Assembly (NCBI GenBank): GCA_025359265.1
Contig: JANYHB010000024.1
Span: 1-58,747, forward strand
DNA: 58,747 bases
Reading direction: 5' to 3'
Source: Hyphomicrobiales bacterium
GTDB taxonomy: Bacteria; Pseudomonadota; Alphaproteobacteria; Rhizobiales; Aestuariivirgaceae
Shown here in pieces: positions 45,958 through 57,361 of the stretch. The notes below the pieces were generated by a model. The model made no database searches. It was not told where the DNA came from and saw only the letters and a program-made list of their open reading frames with translations. Position 1 is the stretch's first letter. Each line of letters begins with the position of its first letter. Made by a program: the position numbers and the translations under genes.

Positions 45958-46524
45958 CTATTTCAACTTCGAAAGAAATCCCGCAAAGCGCATCATCCCT
46001 TCAGGCCAAGGCCCATGGCCAGAGGCTGTGTTGATATGCCCTTGTGCGCCGGCATCCACCAACTCCGCCCCCCATGCCTCAGCCAAAGCCGCTTGTTCTG
46101 CTGGCGTGGCGAAGGGATCATTGCTGCTGGCCACCAATAAGGCGGGGAACGGCAATCGCCTCATTGGAATGGCAGTAAATATCGGATCAATGCCCTGGCA
46201 CGCGCCCAGTGGCCCGGCAGCTGGTGCTGAAACTAAATAGGCACCTTTGACTTTTTCTATCACCCCGGCAGATATGAGTTCCGGCACCGCATGGGCCACT
46301 AAAACGCATCCAGCCGAATGCGCCACAAAAATCACTGGCTTCGTGGCTTGGGCTACTGATTCCACCAGCCGCGCCACAGCTTTTGCAAGCGAACCATAGT
46401 GCCAGTCATCCTGTTCAACCAACTTCGCTGAAGAAAGTTTGGCAATCAACCTTTGCTGCCAATGCGCTTCACCCGAGCCTTCGTGTCCTGCAACGACAAG
46501 AATTTCAACTTCGGATGATTTCAC
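45958..46524 (-). CDS. RBBP9/YdeN-type serine hydrolase
   Basis: The 188 aa alpha/beta hydrolase belongs to the RBBP9/YdeN family. It shows the opening ILVVAGHEGSGEAHWQ, nucleophile Ser in VFVAHSAGC-like sequence, Asp in ASSNDPFATP and His in GHINTASGHGPWPEG, which is diagnostic for the family. The substrate is unknown. It starts at GTG 46524 overlapping the benE stop (GTGA). It is the last gene of the lrp-benE-hydrolase operon. Confidence 0.88.
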   Translation of the reverse strand: MKSSEVEILVVAGHEGSGEAHWQQRLIAKLSSAKLVEQDDWHYGSLAKAVARLVESVAQATKPVIFVAHSAGCVLVAHAVPELISAGVIEKVKGAYLVSAPAAGPLGACQGIDPIFTAIPMRRLPFPALLVASSNDPFATPAEQAALAEAWGAELVDAGAQGHINTASGHGPWPEGMMRFAGFLSKLK

Positions 46525-47687
46525 ACTTGCACCTTAAGCTTCTTCAAATTCCAAATCATCAAGCCAAACAGCAATCCCCAAAACGCGCTGCCCACGCCAA
46601 AAACTTTAAAATCGGCCGCCGTCACCAAAAATGTAACCACGGCAGCCTCAATGTCCTGGGGCTCTTTCAGCATGGCCACCATCGCTGCCATGAGGGGCCC
46701 AAACAGCGCCAACCCCGCAATGGCATGCACCAAGTCTGCGGGTAATCCACCCAGAACTTTCACGCACACACCAGCGCTAAGCCCAACGCCAACATAAATA
46801 ATCACATAAGGAAAGGCAACTTTCCAGCGTTGCGCGGGGTCTGGATGGGCATGCGAACCGATCACCAATGATGCGGTTATGGCCGCCATATTCACCTGCG
46901 GCCCCGCGAATGGCGACATCAGAATTGAAGCAGCACCGGTTGTAATTAAAGCCGACGAAACGGGTGGCTCATAACCGCTGCCTTTCAACACGGCAAATCC
47001 AGGCAAGTTCTGCGACGCCATGGTCACCAGATAAAGTGGCACGGCCAAACTGATCAAGGCAACCGGCGCAAATTCCGGAACAGCAAATGACACGCGTGAA
47101 AAACCGATGGCCGATGCGCCCCAGTTCAAATCACCAAACACCCAAGCCAGCAGCAATCCCAGCGCCACCACGGTTGGAACCGCATAGAGCGGCTTCCAAA
47201 ACCGCATGGCAAAGAATCCCATAATCATCGGCGTCACCTGCAAAGGTAGAGCGGTGGCCGCAGCGGGAACTTTCAAAACATAAACCAAAAGCACACCAGC
47301 CAACATGGCTGAAGCAATTGCCACTGGCATTTTGCTGATGGCTTTGGCGAGCGGCTTGAAGAGGCCGGTCACCATCGTCAATAGCCCAGCGACAGCAAAA
47401 CACCCCAAGGCCTGCGCGTAACTCACGCCTGCGGCACCGTGCACCATCAACGCCGCACCGGGGGTTGACCATGCAATGAGCAACGGCATCCTGTGTTGCC
47501 AAGATAACAGCAACGTAAGCCCGCCCATGGCAAAGCACAGCATGGCAGCCCACGAAATCTTCTGTGCATCACTGGCTCCCACCGCATCAGCAGCCTGCAT
47601 GATGATTAAGATGGTGGAAGCAAAACCAACCACCACCGCAGCCGCGGCCGCCGCGGTTAATGAAGCCCAATGCTGTCCGCCATTCAT
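46521..47687 (-). CDS. BenE-family transporter
   Basis: The 388 aa membrane protein has about eleven or twelve hydrophobic segments. It shows the BenE family blocks AWSTPGAALM, GVSYAQALGCFAVAGLL and SPFAGPQVNMAAITASL. Characterised members are proton-coupled benzoate importers; many others have unknown substrates. It overlaps both the upstream Lrp gene and the downstream hydrolase gene by 4 bases, so the regulator, transporter and hydrolase likely form one unit acting on a common small molecule. Confidence 0.88.
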   Translation of the reverse strand: MNGGQHWASLTAAAAAAVVVGFASTILIIMQAADAVGASDAQKISWAAMLCFAMGGLTLLLSWQHRMPLLIAWSTPGAALMVHGAAGVSYAQALGCFAVAGLLTMVTGLFKPLAKAISKMPVAIASAMLAGVLLVYVLKVPAAATALPLQVTPMIMGFFAMRFWKPLYAVPTVVALGLLLAWVFGDLNWGASAIGFSRVSFAVPEFAPVALISLAVPLYLVTMASQNLPGFAVLKGSGYEPPVSSALITTGAASILMSPFAGPQVNMAAITASLVIGSHAHPDPAQRWKVAFPYVIIYVGVGLSAGVCVKVLGGLPADLVHAIAGLALFGPLMAAMVAMLKEPQDIEAAVVTFLVTAADFKVFGVGSAFWGLLFGLMIWNLKKLKVQV

Positions 47688-48157
47688 AACAATGGCACTT
47701 CCGGCTGATCCTTTGCCACATGCAAGATGAGCGAGGTTTTCACGCTTTCCACATTCGGCGCCTTGGCCAATGCGCCCAATAAAAAACTTTGGATGGATTG
47801 CAAATCACGGCCCACGCATTTCAACACAAAATCGGCCACACCCGAAACCGCATAGCATTCGCGCACAATGGGCCAACCTGCAACGCGGCGCTCAAACTCC
47901 CGCATTTCATTCTCGGCTTGGCTCTTCAGCCCCACCATGGCAATCACCTGCGCTGCATAACCCAATTTATCAGCCGCCAGCCTGGCCCGATAACCGGTGA
48001 TATAGCCTTCCTCCTCCAAGGCTTGCACCCGGCGCAAAGTCGGCGGCGGCGAGAGCCCTACGCGTCCGGCAAGATCAACGTTGGATAAACGCCCGTGGCC
48101 TTGTAATTCTTTGAGAATCTTCCAATCAATCGTGTCAGGCTTGTTTTGGCGGTCCAT
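47684..48157 (-). CDS. Lrp/AsnC-family transcriptional regulator
   Basis: The 157 aa protein has an N-terminal winged helix (TIDWKILKELQGHGRLSNVDLAGRVGLSPPPTLRRVQALEEEG) and a C-terminal RAM ligand-binding domain (AQVIAMVGLKSQAENEM, YAVSGVADFVLKCVGRDL). Such proteins are octameric sensors of amino acids. It is first in the operon with the BenE-type transporter, so autoregulation and control of that operon are likely. Confidence 0.92.
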   Translation of the reverse strand: MDRQNKPDTIDWKILKELQGHGRLSNVDLAGRVGLSPPPTLRRVQALEEEGYITGYRARLAADKLGYAAQVIAMVGLKSQAENEMREFERRVAGWPIVRECYAVSGVADFVLKCVGRDLQSIQSFLLGALAKAPNVESVKTSLILHVAKDQPEVPLL

Positions 48158-48348
48158 CTGTGGGCTTTAAGCAATTTAATTTCGTGATTGGAAGCGCAAA
48201 CGTTAACAGCTTGGCCCCTGCCATAACCCCCCCGATCAGCAAAATATTACTGTTGGATTGAGGCATTCGCCCGTGCCATGCCCTTGTAACCTGCCGAATT
48301 TGAGCTATGTTAAATAATCATAGCTCCATCCCCTTTCCGAGGTTTTGC

Positions 48349-49311
48349 ATGTCGTCCCGTCACGCGCGCGTTATTGTTCTGGGTTCCGGCCCCGCTGGTT
48401 ATACGGCTGCCATCTATGCCGCCCGCGCCATGCTGCAGCCTTTGGTGATCGCGGGCACGCAACCGGGCGGCCAGTTGACCATCACCACGGATGTTGAAAA
48501 TTATCCCGGCTTTGCCAAAACCATTCAAGGCCCGTTTCTGATGGATGAAATGAAAGCCCAAGCGGAACACATGGGCAGCGAAATCGTCTACGATACCATC
48601 ACATCTGTAAATCTGAAAACCCAACCCATCAAACTGGTTGGAGACTCGGGGTTACATTACACCTGCGATGCCCTGATTATTGCAACAGGCGCGCAAGCCA
48701 AGTGGCTCAATTTACCCAGCGAAGCCCACTTCCAGGGTTTTGGTGTTTCCGCCTGTGCCACTTGCGATGGCTTTTTTTATCGCGGAAAAAAAGTTCTTGT
48801 GGTCGGCGGCGGTAACACGGCGGTTGAGGAGGCTTTGTTCCTGACGAATTTCGCCAGTGAAGTAACCATCATGCACCGGCGCGCTGAGTTCAAGGCCGAA
48901 CGTATTCTGCAAAACCGGTTGTTTGACCATCCCAAAGTTAAAATCATTTGGGATTCATCTCTGGAAAATGTGCTTGGCACACATGAACCCAAAGGCGTGA
49001 ATGGCGCGCGTATCAAAAACCTGAAAACCGGAGCGACAACCGATATATCGGTGGATGGAATTTTCATTGCAATCGGCCACAAACCTGCAACTGAGTTATT
49101 TGATGGCCAATTGCCATTTAAGAATGGCGGTTATCTGATGACTGAACCGTGGAGCACGCGTACATCAATCCCCGGCGTTTTCGCTGCCGGCGATGTGACT
49201 GATGATATTTACCGTCAAGCCGTCACGGCAGCGGGCATGGGTTGCATGGCGGCACTGGAAGTTGAAAAATACTTGCATGCGCAAATACCCGTAAAGCAGG
49301 CGGCAGAGTAA
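48349..49311 (+). CDS. trxB: Thioredoxin reductase
   Basis: The 320 aa FAD/NADPH enzyme reduces thioredoxin. The FAD motif VIVLGSGPAGYTAAIYAAR is near the start; the redox-active CATC lies in SACATCDGFFY near 138; the NADPH motif VVGGGNTAVEEALF follows; and FAAGDVTDDIYRQAVTAAG near the end binds flavin. The ATG at 48349 follows CCGAGG by 6 bases; the longer frame from 48307 lacks family similarity. Followed 4 bases later by the LysR gene, an order conserved in many alphaproteobacteria. Confidence 0.96.
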   Translation: MSSRHARVIVLGSGPAGYTAAIYAARAMLQPLVIAGTQPGGQLTITTDVENYPGFAKTIQGPFLMDEMKAQAEHMGSEIVYDTITSVNLKTQPIKLVGDSGLHYTCDALIIATGAQAKWLNLPSEAHFQGFGVSACATCDGFFYRGKKVLVVGGGNTAVEEALFLTNFASEVTIMHRRAEFKAERILQNRLFDHPKVKIIWDSSLENVLGTHEPKGVNGARIKNLKTGATTDISVDGIFIAIGHKPATELFDGQLPFKNGGYLMTEPWSTRTSIPGVFAAGDVTDDIYRQAVTAAGMGCMAALEVEKYLHAQIPVKQAAE

Positions 49312-49314
49312 AAC

Positions 49315-50202
49315 ATGGATTGGGATAAGCTGCGCATTTTTCACGCCGTTGCCGAAGCTGGCAGCTTCACCCACGCGGGCCATGAATTGTTGTTGTCGCA
49401 ATCTGCCGTCAGTCGGCAAATTTCCGCGCTGGAAGCGGATTTACATGTCGCCCTCTTCCACCGCCACGCGCGTGGCCTCATTCTCACCGAGCAAGGTGAA
49501 GTGCTGCACCGCACGGCTCATGAAGTTTTTACCAAGCTGGCCGCAGCGCGAACCCGTCTGATGGACAGCAAAGAAAAACCCTCTGGTGATTTGCGCATTA
49601 CCACAACCATCGGCTTGGGCTCGGTTTGGCTCACCCCGCGCATCCGCGAATTCATGGAACTCTATCCTGATATACACGTGGCTCTCATCTTGGAAGACCG
49701 GGAGCTTGATCTTTCCATGCGTGAAGCCGATGTGGCCATCCGCCTGCGCAGGCCCTCACAACCCGATCTCATCCAGCGCAAACTTTTCACCGTGCATCAT
49801 CATGTTTATGCCTCGGGAGACTATGTGAAGAAACACGGCATTCCAAAATCGGTGGGGGATTTGGACAAGCACAGAATACTCATCTTCGGCGAAACTGAGG
49901 GCTTTCTGAGTGATCTCAACTGGCTTGCCACCGTGGGCCGCGAATCCGAAAACCCGCGCATTCCGGCATTGCGCGTTAACAATGCTTATGGCTTGCGCCG
50001 CGCCGTGCAAGCTGGTGCCGGCATTGCCATTCTGGCCGATTATAATGTGCCAACCGATTCAAACCTTGTGCAGATTGATCTGCCCCTGGAAGCCCCACAG
50101 TTCGAAACCTTCTTCGTCTATCCCGAGGAACTCAAAGAAACCAAACGCGTCACCGTGTTCCGCGATTTCATTGTGAACGAAGCCAAGGGCTGGAGTTTTT
50201 AA
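49315..50202 (+). CDS. LysR-family transcriptional regulator
   Basis: The 295 aa protein has an N-terminal winged helix-turn-helix (MDWDKLRIFHAVAEAGSFTH, then LLLSQSAVSRQISALE) and a periplasmic-binding-protein-like effector domain from about residue 90 (GDLRITTTIGLGSVWLTPRI). It starts 4 bases after trxB and would be cotranscribed. Its target is not known from the sequence; the trxB linkage hints at redox or stress genes. Confidence 0.93.
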   Translation: MDWDKLRIFHAVAEAGSFTHAGHELLLSQSAVSRQISALEADLHVALFHRHARGLILTEQGEVLHRTAHEVFTKLAAARTRLMDSKEKPSGDLRITTTIGLGSVWLTPRIREFMELYPDIHVALILEDRELDLSMREADVAIRLRRPSQPDLIQRKLFTVHHHVYASGDYVKKHGIPKSVGDLDKHRILIFGETEGFLSDLNWLATVGRESENPRIPALRVNNAYGLRRAVQAGAGIAILADYNVPTDSNLVQIDLPLEAPQFETFFVYPEELKETKRVTVFRDFIVNEAKGWSF

Positions 50203-50212
50203 AGCCTTCGCC

Positions 50213-50710
50213 TCACCCCGGAAAACTCTGAATCCCAAGCTCAATCAACGTGCCATCTTTGTTTTTTGCAAGGCAGTTCCCAGACTCCATGCCTTGCACA
50301 TAGCAAAATAGCGGCAGCTTGCCTTTGCGGTATTGCGCAACCGTTGCCGCATCAATGCCCTCTGCTGGCCTGAATGGAAATTCTCCGTCCATCTTCAATG
50401 CATCAACAGATTTGCTAAATCCTTCGCCAGAAATCCAATCGCGCAGCGCTTTCGTCATCGCCTTGCCATCGACGATTTTGGTTTGAGAAAAATTGAGAAG
50501 GTGCTGGGCAATATAAGAATGTGTCCAAATCGCCTCGTTATGAGATTGGCGCAGGCTGATCGTGACAACGGCTTGCGCGCACGTTGGCCCTGAAGCAGAG
50601 GCTTCAATTTTAAATCCCGCCCACATGCGTGAAGCAGAGGCATTGCAAACCGCATTTGCCGATGCCGAAAGCAGCATCCATATGCAAAGTGCTGAAACAG
50701 TTTTTATCAT
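50213..50710 (-). CDS. Secreted protein of unknown function
   Basis: The 165 aa product starting at ATG 50710 has a signal peptide (MIKTVSALCIWMLLSASANA). The mature part contains several cysteines (VCNAS, PTCAQA, LFCYVQG, GNCLAKN) and looks like a small exported domain. The longer frame upstream to 50968 would overlap the LysE gene and lacks plausibility. It follows the LysE-type gene by 5 bases and is probably cotranscribed with it. No family recognised. Confidence 0.65.
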   Translation of the reverse strand: MIKTVSALCIWMLLSASANAVCNASASRMWAGFKIEASASGPTCAQAVVTISLRQSHNEAIWTHSYIAQHLLNFSQTKIVDGKAMTKALRDWISGEGFSKSVDALKMDGEFPFRPAEGIDAATVAQYRKGKLPLFCYVQGMESGNCLAKNKDGTLIELGIQSFPG

Positions 50711-50715
50711 TCCTT

Positions 50716-51315
50716 TTAATGCCAAAGCATTGGCACCAATGACAAGAGCAATGAGGCCGCCAAGCCATAGTTGATCGGCCTGAACCATTGCGGATCGGTT
50801 AGCCACTTTTTCAATACGGCGCCAAATCCCGCCCATGTGCTGGCACTGGTGATGCCGGTGAATAAAAAGGTTCCCACCACACAAGCCAGTCCCTGCCAAT
50901 AATGGCCAGCCAGAGTATAGCTGGAAAGTGCGGTGATCGCCATGATCCAAGCCTTTGGGTTGACCCATTGAAAACCAACGGCCTGCATAAAATTCAATGG
51001 CTTGCCAGCAGTATCAGCATCATTTTGTGAAGGTAGCGCGGTGGCAATTTTGAAAGCCAGCCATAGCATGTAAATCACCCCGCCCACTTGCAAAACGCGA
51101 AGCAAAAAGGGAAAGGATTCAAACAGTGTGCCAAGGCCCAAGCCCACACATAACGCCAAAAACGGAAAACCCAAAGCCACGCCCGCCACCACAGGTAACG
51201 TGCGCCTGAAGCCATGGGCGATGCCGCCGGCCATCAAAATGGTATTATTCGGCCCCGGGGTGAAGGCCATAATCACCGCAAAAACCAACAAGGCCGCATA
51301 AAGATCAAGCGTCAT
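50716..51315 (-). CDS. LysE/RhtB-family exporter
   Basis: The 199 aa membrane protein has six predicted helices, the family motif FTPGPNNTILMAGGIAHGFRR near the N-terminus, and QWVNPKAWIMAITAL in the middle. It should export an amino acid or a related metabolite; substrate cannot be predicted. It is followed by the DUF-less secreted gene after 5 bases and preceded by the DUF1993 gene. Confidence 0.9.
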   Translation of the reverse strand: MTLDLYAALLVFAVIMAFTPGPNNTILMAGGIAHGFRRTLPVVAGVALGFPFLALCVGLGLGTLFESFPFLLRVLQVGGVIYMLWLAFKIATALPSQNDADTAGKPLNFMQAVGFQWVNPKAWIMAITALSSYTLAGHYWQGLACVVGTFLFTGITSASTWAGFGAVLKKWLTDPQWFRPINYGLAASLLLSLVPMLWH

Positions 51316-51330
51316 GCGGCCCTCGATTTT

Positions 51331-51825
51331 TTAGCTGCGACCCAGAAAGTCGCCTTTGCCGATTTCCACGCCGATGCTGCGGATCAGGTTATGCGCCGTC
51401 GCCATGTGGAAATAATGGTTCGGCCAAACCGCGCCATTGAGATAGTCGCTGCCGCTCATCTCAACATCTTTGCCAGAAATTTTCAGCTTAACGTTGCGCG
51501 TTGCCGCGCCTTCAAACTTCTTTGCATCGATGCCTGAAATGAAATCGCTGGTTTTGGTGATGCGTGCATAAAGTTCTTCAAACGTTTTTTCATCATCGGC
51601 ATAGCTTGGAATATCGGTGCCAGATAAACGCGCCGCACAGCCTTTGGCTTGGTCGCACAAAATGATAATTTGCGCCGTCAAAGGCAACATATTTGGGTAG
51701 GTGCGCAGTGCCAATACAACAGATTTATCAAGCTTGCGCGCATCGCAAAAATCCTCGGCCTTTTTCAATATTTTGGTGATCGAACCAAGATTGCGAAGCA
51801 GAAATGGAACAGTTTGGGCGTACAT
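51331..51825 (-). CDS. DUF1993 family protein
   Basis: The 164 aa protein is of a widespread family (DUF1993, DinB-like four-helix bundle fold suggested for relatives). Recognised by PFLLRNLGSITKILKKAEDFCDARK-type opening, MLPLTAQIIILCDQAKGCAARLSG and the C-terminal NHYFHMATAHNLIRSIGVEIGKGDFLG. GGAAGACAAT precedes the ATG at 51825. No function is known. It lies 14 bases after the aminotransferase gene in the same direction. Confidence 0.85.
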   Translation of the reverse strand: MYAQTVPFLLRNLGSITKILKKAEDFCDARKLDKSVVLALRTYPNMLPLTAQIIILCDQAKGCAARLSGTDIPSYADDEKTFEELYARITKTSDFISGIDAKKFEGAATRNVKLKISGKDVEMSGSDYLNGAVWPNHYFHMATAHNLIRSIGVEIGKGDFLGRS

Positions 51826-51839
51826 ATTGTCTTCCTTTG

Positions 51840-54160
<2,321 letters not shown>

Positions 54161-54289
54161 ATTTCAGCTTGCCCTAAAAAGGCCATTCACAGGGTGATAA
54201 ACTTATACCACAATCAGCGGGAATAGGATGCAATCCGCCAGCGTAAATGATCCGTAAAACACTTTGTCATTCATTTTAAGGAGCCGCCC

Positions 54290-54853
54290 ATGAAATTAGC
54301 TATCGCCACGTTCTTGTTCACCACGCTAACTGCCAGCTTTGCCTTTGCGGCTGGCGGCACCGGCGGCGCAACTGCCCCTGCTGCAGCCCCACCCGCGCCC
54401 AAAGCCCCCGCCGCCATGATGGCTAAATGTAAAACCGGCCAGGTAGCGATGAAAAAACATGGCAAAATGAAATGTGTGGCCGCCAAGGCAGAACTCCTGC
54501 CCGATAACGAACTTTATAAACAAGGCTGGCAACTGGCCAAAGCCGGAGAATATGATTGGGCCATTACGGTTCTTTCCGCCGTGAAAGACCATAATAACCC
54601 AGACGTTCTGAACATGCTGGGCTATTCCAACCGCAAAGCCGGCCGCATTGAATTGGGCATATCTTATTATGACCAGGCCCTGAAACTGAAACCAGATTTT
54701 GTCCGCGCGCGCGAATATCTGGGCGAAGGTTATGTGGCAGCAGGAAAGCTTGATCTTGCCAAGTTCCAACTTGGTGAAATTCAGAAAATTTGTGGAACCT
54801 CGTGCGAAGAATATCAAGACCTGTCGAAGGTGATAGAGGCTGGAACGCTTTAA
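54290..54853 (+). CDS. Exported TPR protein
   Basis: The 187 aa product has a signal peptide (MKLAIATFLFTTLTASFAFA) and an Ala/Pro-rich linker. A short Lys-rich Cys segment follows (KCKTGQVAMKKHGKMKCVAAK), with two cysteines that may pair. Two to three TPR-like helices-pairs then run from about 85 to 170 (for example LYKQGWQLAKAGEYDWAITVLS and GISYYDQALKLKPDFVRAREYLGEGYV). AAGGAGCC lies 6 bases before the ATG. Role unknown; a periplasmic protein-interaction scaffold is likely. Its stop shares TTAA with rlmJ. Confidence 0.8.
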   Translation: MKLAIATFLFTTLTASFAFAAGGTGGATAPAAAPPAPKAPAAMMAKCKTGQVAMKKHGKMKCVAAKAELLPDNELYKQGWQLAKAGEYDWAITVLSAVKDHNNPDVLNMLGYSNRKAGRIELGISYYDQALKLKPDFVRAREYLGEGYVAAGKLDLAKFQLGEIQKICGTSCEEYQDLSKVIEAGTL

Positions 54854-55701
54854 CCTTTCGGCGGTGTAAGCCAGCTCACCTCGGCGCGGCCCAGCCCTTG
54901 CACCCCAAGGCGCTGGGCTAAGGCCGGTAACAGGGTCTGCAATTCAGCTTCAAGCGTAAACGGCGGGTTCACAACCAGCAGCCCTGAACCAGAAAGCCCG
55001 CTGGCCTCATGGGCAGTTTTAACGCGCAATTCTGCCTGCAGAATGTTGCCCAAACGCAAATCCGCAATAGCCCCCAAGAAGTTGCGAACGAACGCTTCCG
55101 TGGTCACCGGATACCAGATCACAAAAATGCCGGTGGCAAACCGCTTGTAGCCCTCAGCCAGCATCAGCGCCACTTGCTGCGTTTCATTCACGGCTTCGTA
55201 AGGCGGGTCCATCAGCACCAGCCCGCGCCTCTCAACCAAAGGTAAATGGGCTTTCACGGCTTGCAGTGCGTCAGATAAATTGACCTTAAGTCGCCTGTCG
55301 CCAGCATAATTCAGTGCCAGCGTTTCAGCATCGTGGGGGTGCAGCTCGTTGACAATCAAACGATCCCCGGCCCGCATTCCGCGCAGCATAATCTCGGGTG
55401 ATCCTGGGTAAAAACGCCAACCGCCATCAGCGTTCAAAGCCGCAACCGCAGCCCGGTAAGCTCCCAAAATCCTTTCCACGTCAGCAGCAAAGGGCTCAGT
55501 CATAAGCCCAATGCCGCCGCGCCATTCCTGCGTTTTAGTGGCCTCTTGCCCCATCAAATCATAAGTGCCGATGCCCGCATGCGCATCCAAAACGGCAAAG
55601 GGTTTGTCCTTCGCCGCAAGATATCCAACCAGCCTTGCCAACACGGCATGTTTCAAAACATCCGCATGGTTTCCGGCGTGATAAGCGTGGCGATAGTTCA
55701 T
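54850..55701 (-). CDS. rlmJ: 23S rRNA A2030 N6-methyltransferase RlmJ
   Basis: The 283 aa protein begins MNYRHAYHAGNHADVLKHAV, the hallmark of RlmJ, followed by SAM motif VLDAHAGIGTYDL and catalytic motif LMDPPYE (DPPY). It methylates A2030 of 23S rRNA; E. coli RlmJ is 280 aa. The ATG at 55701 was chosen by the family start. It converges on the TPR gene. Confidence 0.95.
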   Translation of the reverse strand: MNYRHAYHAGNHADVLKHAVLARLVGYLAAKDKPFAVLDAHAGIGTYDLMGQEATKTQEWRGGIGLMTEPFAADVERILGAYRAAVAALNADGGWRFYPGSPEIMLRGMRAGDRLIVNELHPHDAETLALNYAGDRRLKVNLSDALQAVKAHLPLVERRGLVLMDPPYEAVNETQQVALMLAEGYKRFATGIFVIWYPVTTEAFVRNFLGAIADLRLGNILQAELRVKTAHEASGLSGSGLLVVNPPFTLEAELQTLLPALAQRLGVQGLGRAEVSWLTPPKG

Positions 55702-55769
55702 GGCCGCGCTGGATAGCGCAAACGCACGGTTAACCAAATAGAAACCATTTGCCTGCAACTTTGGCGGTT

Positions 55770-56018
55770 ATGAAAATTCAGCTCATCATTTATCTGCTGT
55801 GCTTTGTGGCCGTGTTCAGTGTCTCTCTGCGGGCTGAGACAACCAGCCCCCTTTTTGGCGGCACGGCGAGTGGCGTTTTCGAAGTGAGCCCGGTCGATAA
55901 AACCACGGCCCACACGTTAAAATTCAGCCAGGCAAGTGCGCAATTTTGTCGTTTTCCAAACTGTCCAAAGCCGCAAAATTCTGCTATTCACGCGTCGGCC
56001 AACGCGGTGCAACCATAA
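55770..56018 (+). CDS. Possible small secreted protein
   Basis: An 82-codon frame with a signal peptide (MKIQLIIYLLCFVAVFSVSL, cleavage near RAE). The mature part is short, with two cysteines (FCRFPNCPK) and no recognisable family. The start lies 68 bases from the divergent rlmJ and has a weak GGCGG upstream. It could be a real small gene or a decayed one; the end of the frame looks compositionally random. Confidence 0.35.
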   Translation: MKIQLIIYLLCFVAVFSVSLRAETTSPLFGGTASGVFEVSPVDKTTAHTLKFSQASAQFCRFPNCPKPQNSAIHASANAVQP

Positions 56019-56075
56019 TCTTGCCATCAGTGTGGGGTCTTTCTCACAGGCCAAAATAATTGGGGGACGGAACGA

Positions 56076-56513
56076 ATGCACAATAATCTCAAATGGGTTG
56101 CACTGGTTGCCTTGGCCACAAGCCTTGGTGCCTGCACCAGCATGAACCTGTTTAAGGATTCAGCCGCTCCAGCCGCACCACCGGCTGAGGCAACCGCGCC
56201 AACGGCTCCGGCGGTGAATGGCGCCATATCGGCTGCCCAAATCAAATCGCTTCTCACTGGCAAAAGCTGGCGTTGGAGGGGCCTGAAATCCGGCGTAACG
56301 CTTTATGCCTCAGACGGCACCTCACTGGTTGAAATTACCGGCTCGGGCACCACGCAAGGCAAATGGGTGGCGCAAGATGGTGAACTGTGCGAAAGTTTCG
56401 CGCCAGCACCCTTCCTGCCACAAGGCGTGCCTTTGAAGTGTAACCCGTTCAAACCCGGCCCAACACCTGGCACCTATCTGGTCGGGCCAGCCACCTTCAC
56501 TTTGGCCTCATAA
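56076..56513 (+). CDS. Lipoprotein with DUF995-like domain
   Basis: The 145 aa product has a lipoprotein signal (lipobox LGAC, Cys20), an Ala/Pro-rich linker to about residue 50, and a C-terminal domain with LLTGKSWRW, GVTLYASDGT, QGKWVAQDGELCES and VPLKCNPFK. The layout GK-aromatic, DG, GKW, CE and PxxC recalls the DUF995 family. GGGGGAC precedes the ATG. A related lipoprotein is encoded at 57362; the two flank the L,D-transpeptidase gene. Confidence 0.72.
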   Translation: MHNNLKWVALVALATSLGACTSMNLFKDSAAPAAPPAEATAPTAPAVNGAISAAQIKSLLTGKSWRWRGLKSGVTLYASDGTSLVEITGSGTTQGKWVAQDGELCESFAPAPFLPQGVPLKCNPFKPGPTPGTYLVGPATFTLAS

Positions 56514-56623
56514 ACCAAGGCAATATACAATTTTATGCACCGGCGGGGCCGAGCCACAGTCTCGCCGCAACTTTTTCACGGTATGAACGTTATATGGTTT
56601 CATCATCTCGTCGGATAAACCCT

Positions 56624-57301
56624 ATGAAAAATGCCGCCCTCACCCGCCGAAACTTCTTGGCCACAACCGCAACCCTGCTGGCCAGCGCCACCATAGCGCA
56701 TGCTGCCCACCCGCTTTATGGCGGGGTGGATTTCACGCGTGATCCTGCCCTTGTGCCCCCGCCAGAAGCGGGGCAGGATTTTCCCATCCAGCCGTTTGAG
56801 CAAACTCTGCCGCCGCGTTTCCGCAAGCAGCAAGTCACCATCGGAGCAAATAATCCCGCCAATTTCATTATCGTTGACCCTGAAAATCGCCACCTATATT
56901 ATATGCTGGGCGGTGATCAGGCCATTCGTTATGGCGTCGGCGTGGGCCGTGAGGGCTTTGCCTGGTCAGGCCGCGCGATTGTTGGCCTGAAGCGCAAATG
57001 GCCACGCTGGTTACCCCCTGAAAGCATGGTAGAGCGAGATCCCAATGCCCTCAAATGGGCCAACGGCATGCCCGGCGGGCCAGAAAACCCACTGGGTGCC
57101 AGGGCGCTTTATCTATATGCCAATGGCCAAGACACGCTCTACCGCATTCACGGCACCAATGATCCAAGCTCCATCGGCAAGGCCATGTCGTCCGGCTGCA
57201 TCCGCATGTTGAACGAAGATGTGGCAGATTTGTATGAGCGCGCCCCCAAAGGCACACCCGTTAAAGTTCTGGGTGCCGGTGATTTTACCGCCGCAAACTG
57301 A
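56624..57301 (+). CDS. L,D-transpeptidase (YkuD) with Tat signal
   Basis: The 225 aa enzyme has a twin-arginine leader (LTRRNFLATTATLLASATIAH, RR followed by NFL) and a YkuD domain: NFIIVDPENRHLYYMLGG at the start and the catalytic HGTNDPSSIGKAMSSGCIRM, in which His, Ser, Cys and Arg are placed as in the family. It would form 3-3 cross-links in peptidoglycan or attach proteins to it. Export would use the TatABC system at 18.8-20.3 kb. The start at ATG 56624 was preferred over 56594, which only adds ten residues before the signal. Confidence 0.92.
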   Translation: MKNAALTRRNFLATTATLLASATIAHAAHPLYGGVDFTRDPALVPPPEAGQDFPIQPFEQTLPPRFRKQQVTIGANNPANFIIVDPENRHLYYMLGGDQAIRYGVGVGREGFAWSGRAIVGLKRKWPRWLPPESMVERDPNALKWANGMPGGPENPLGARALYLYANGQDTLYRIHGTNDPSSIGKAMSSGCIRMLNEDVADLYERAPKGTPVKVLGAGDFTAAN

Positions 57302-57361
57302 AAAATCCTTCATGATGGCCAGTCTTGCCGCTGTCGCCACAATATGGCACACCGCGCCGTA

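Noticed and set aside
50713-50968. Upstream extension of the secreted-protein gene into the LysE gene
   Set aside because: The added 86 residues have no family character and the signal peptide starts exactly at the ATG 50710.
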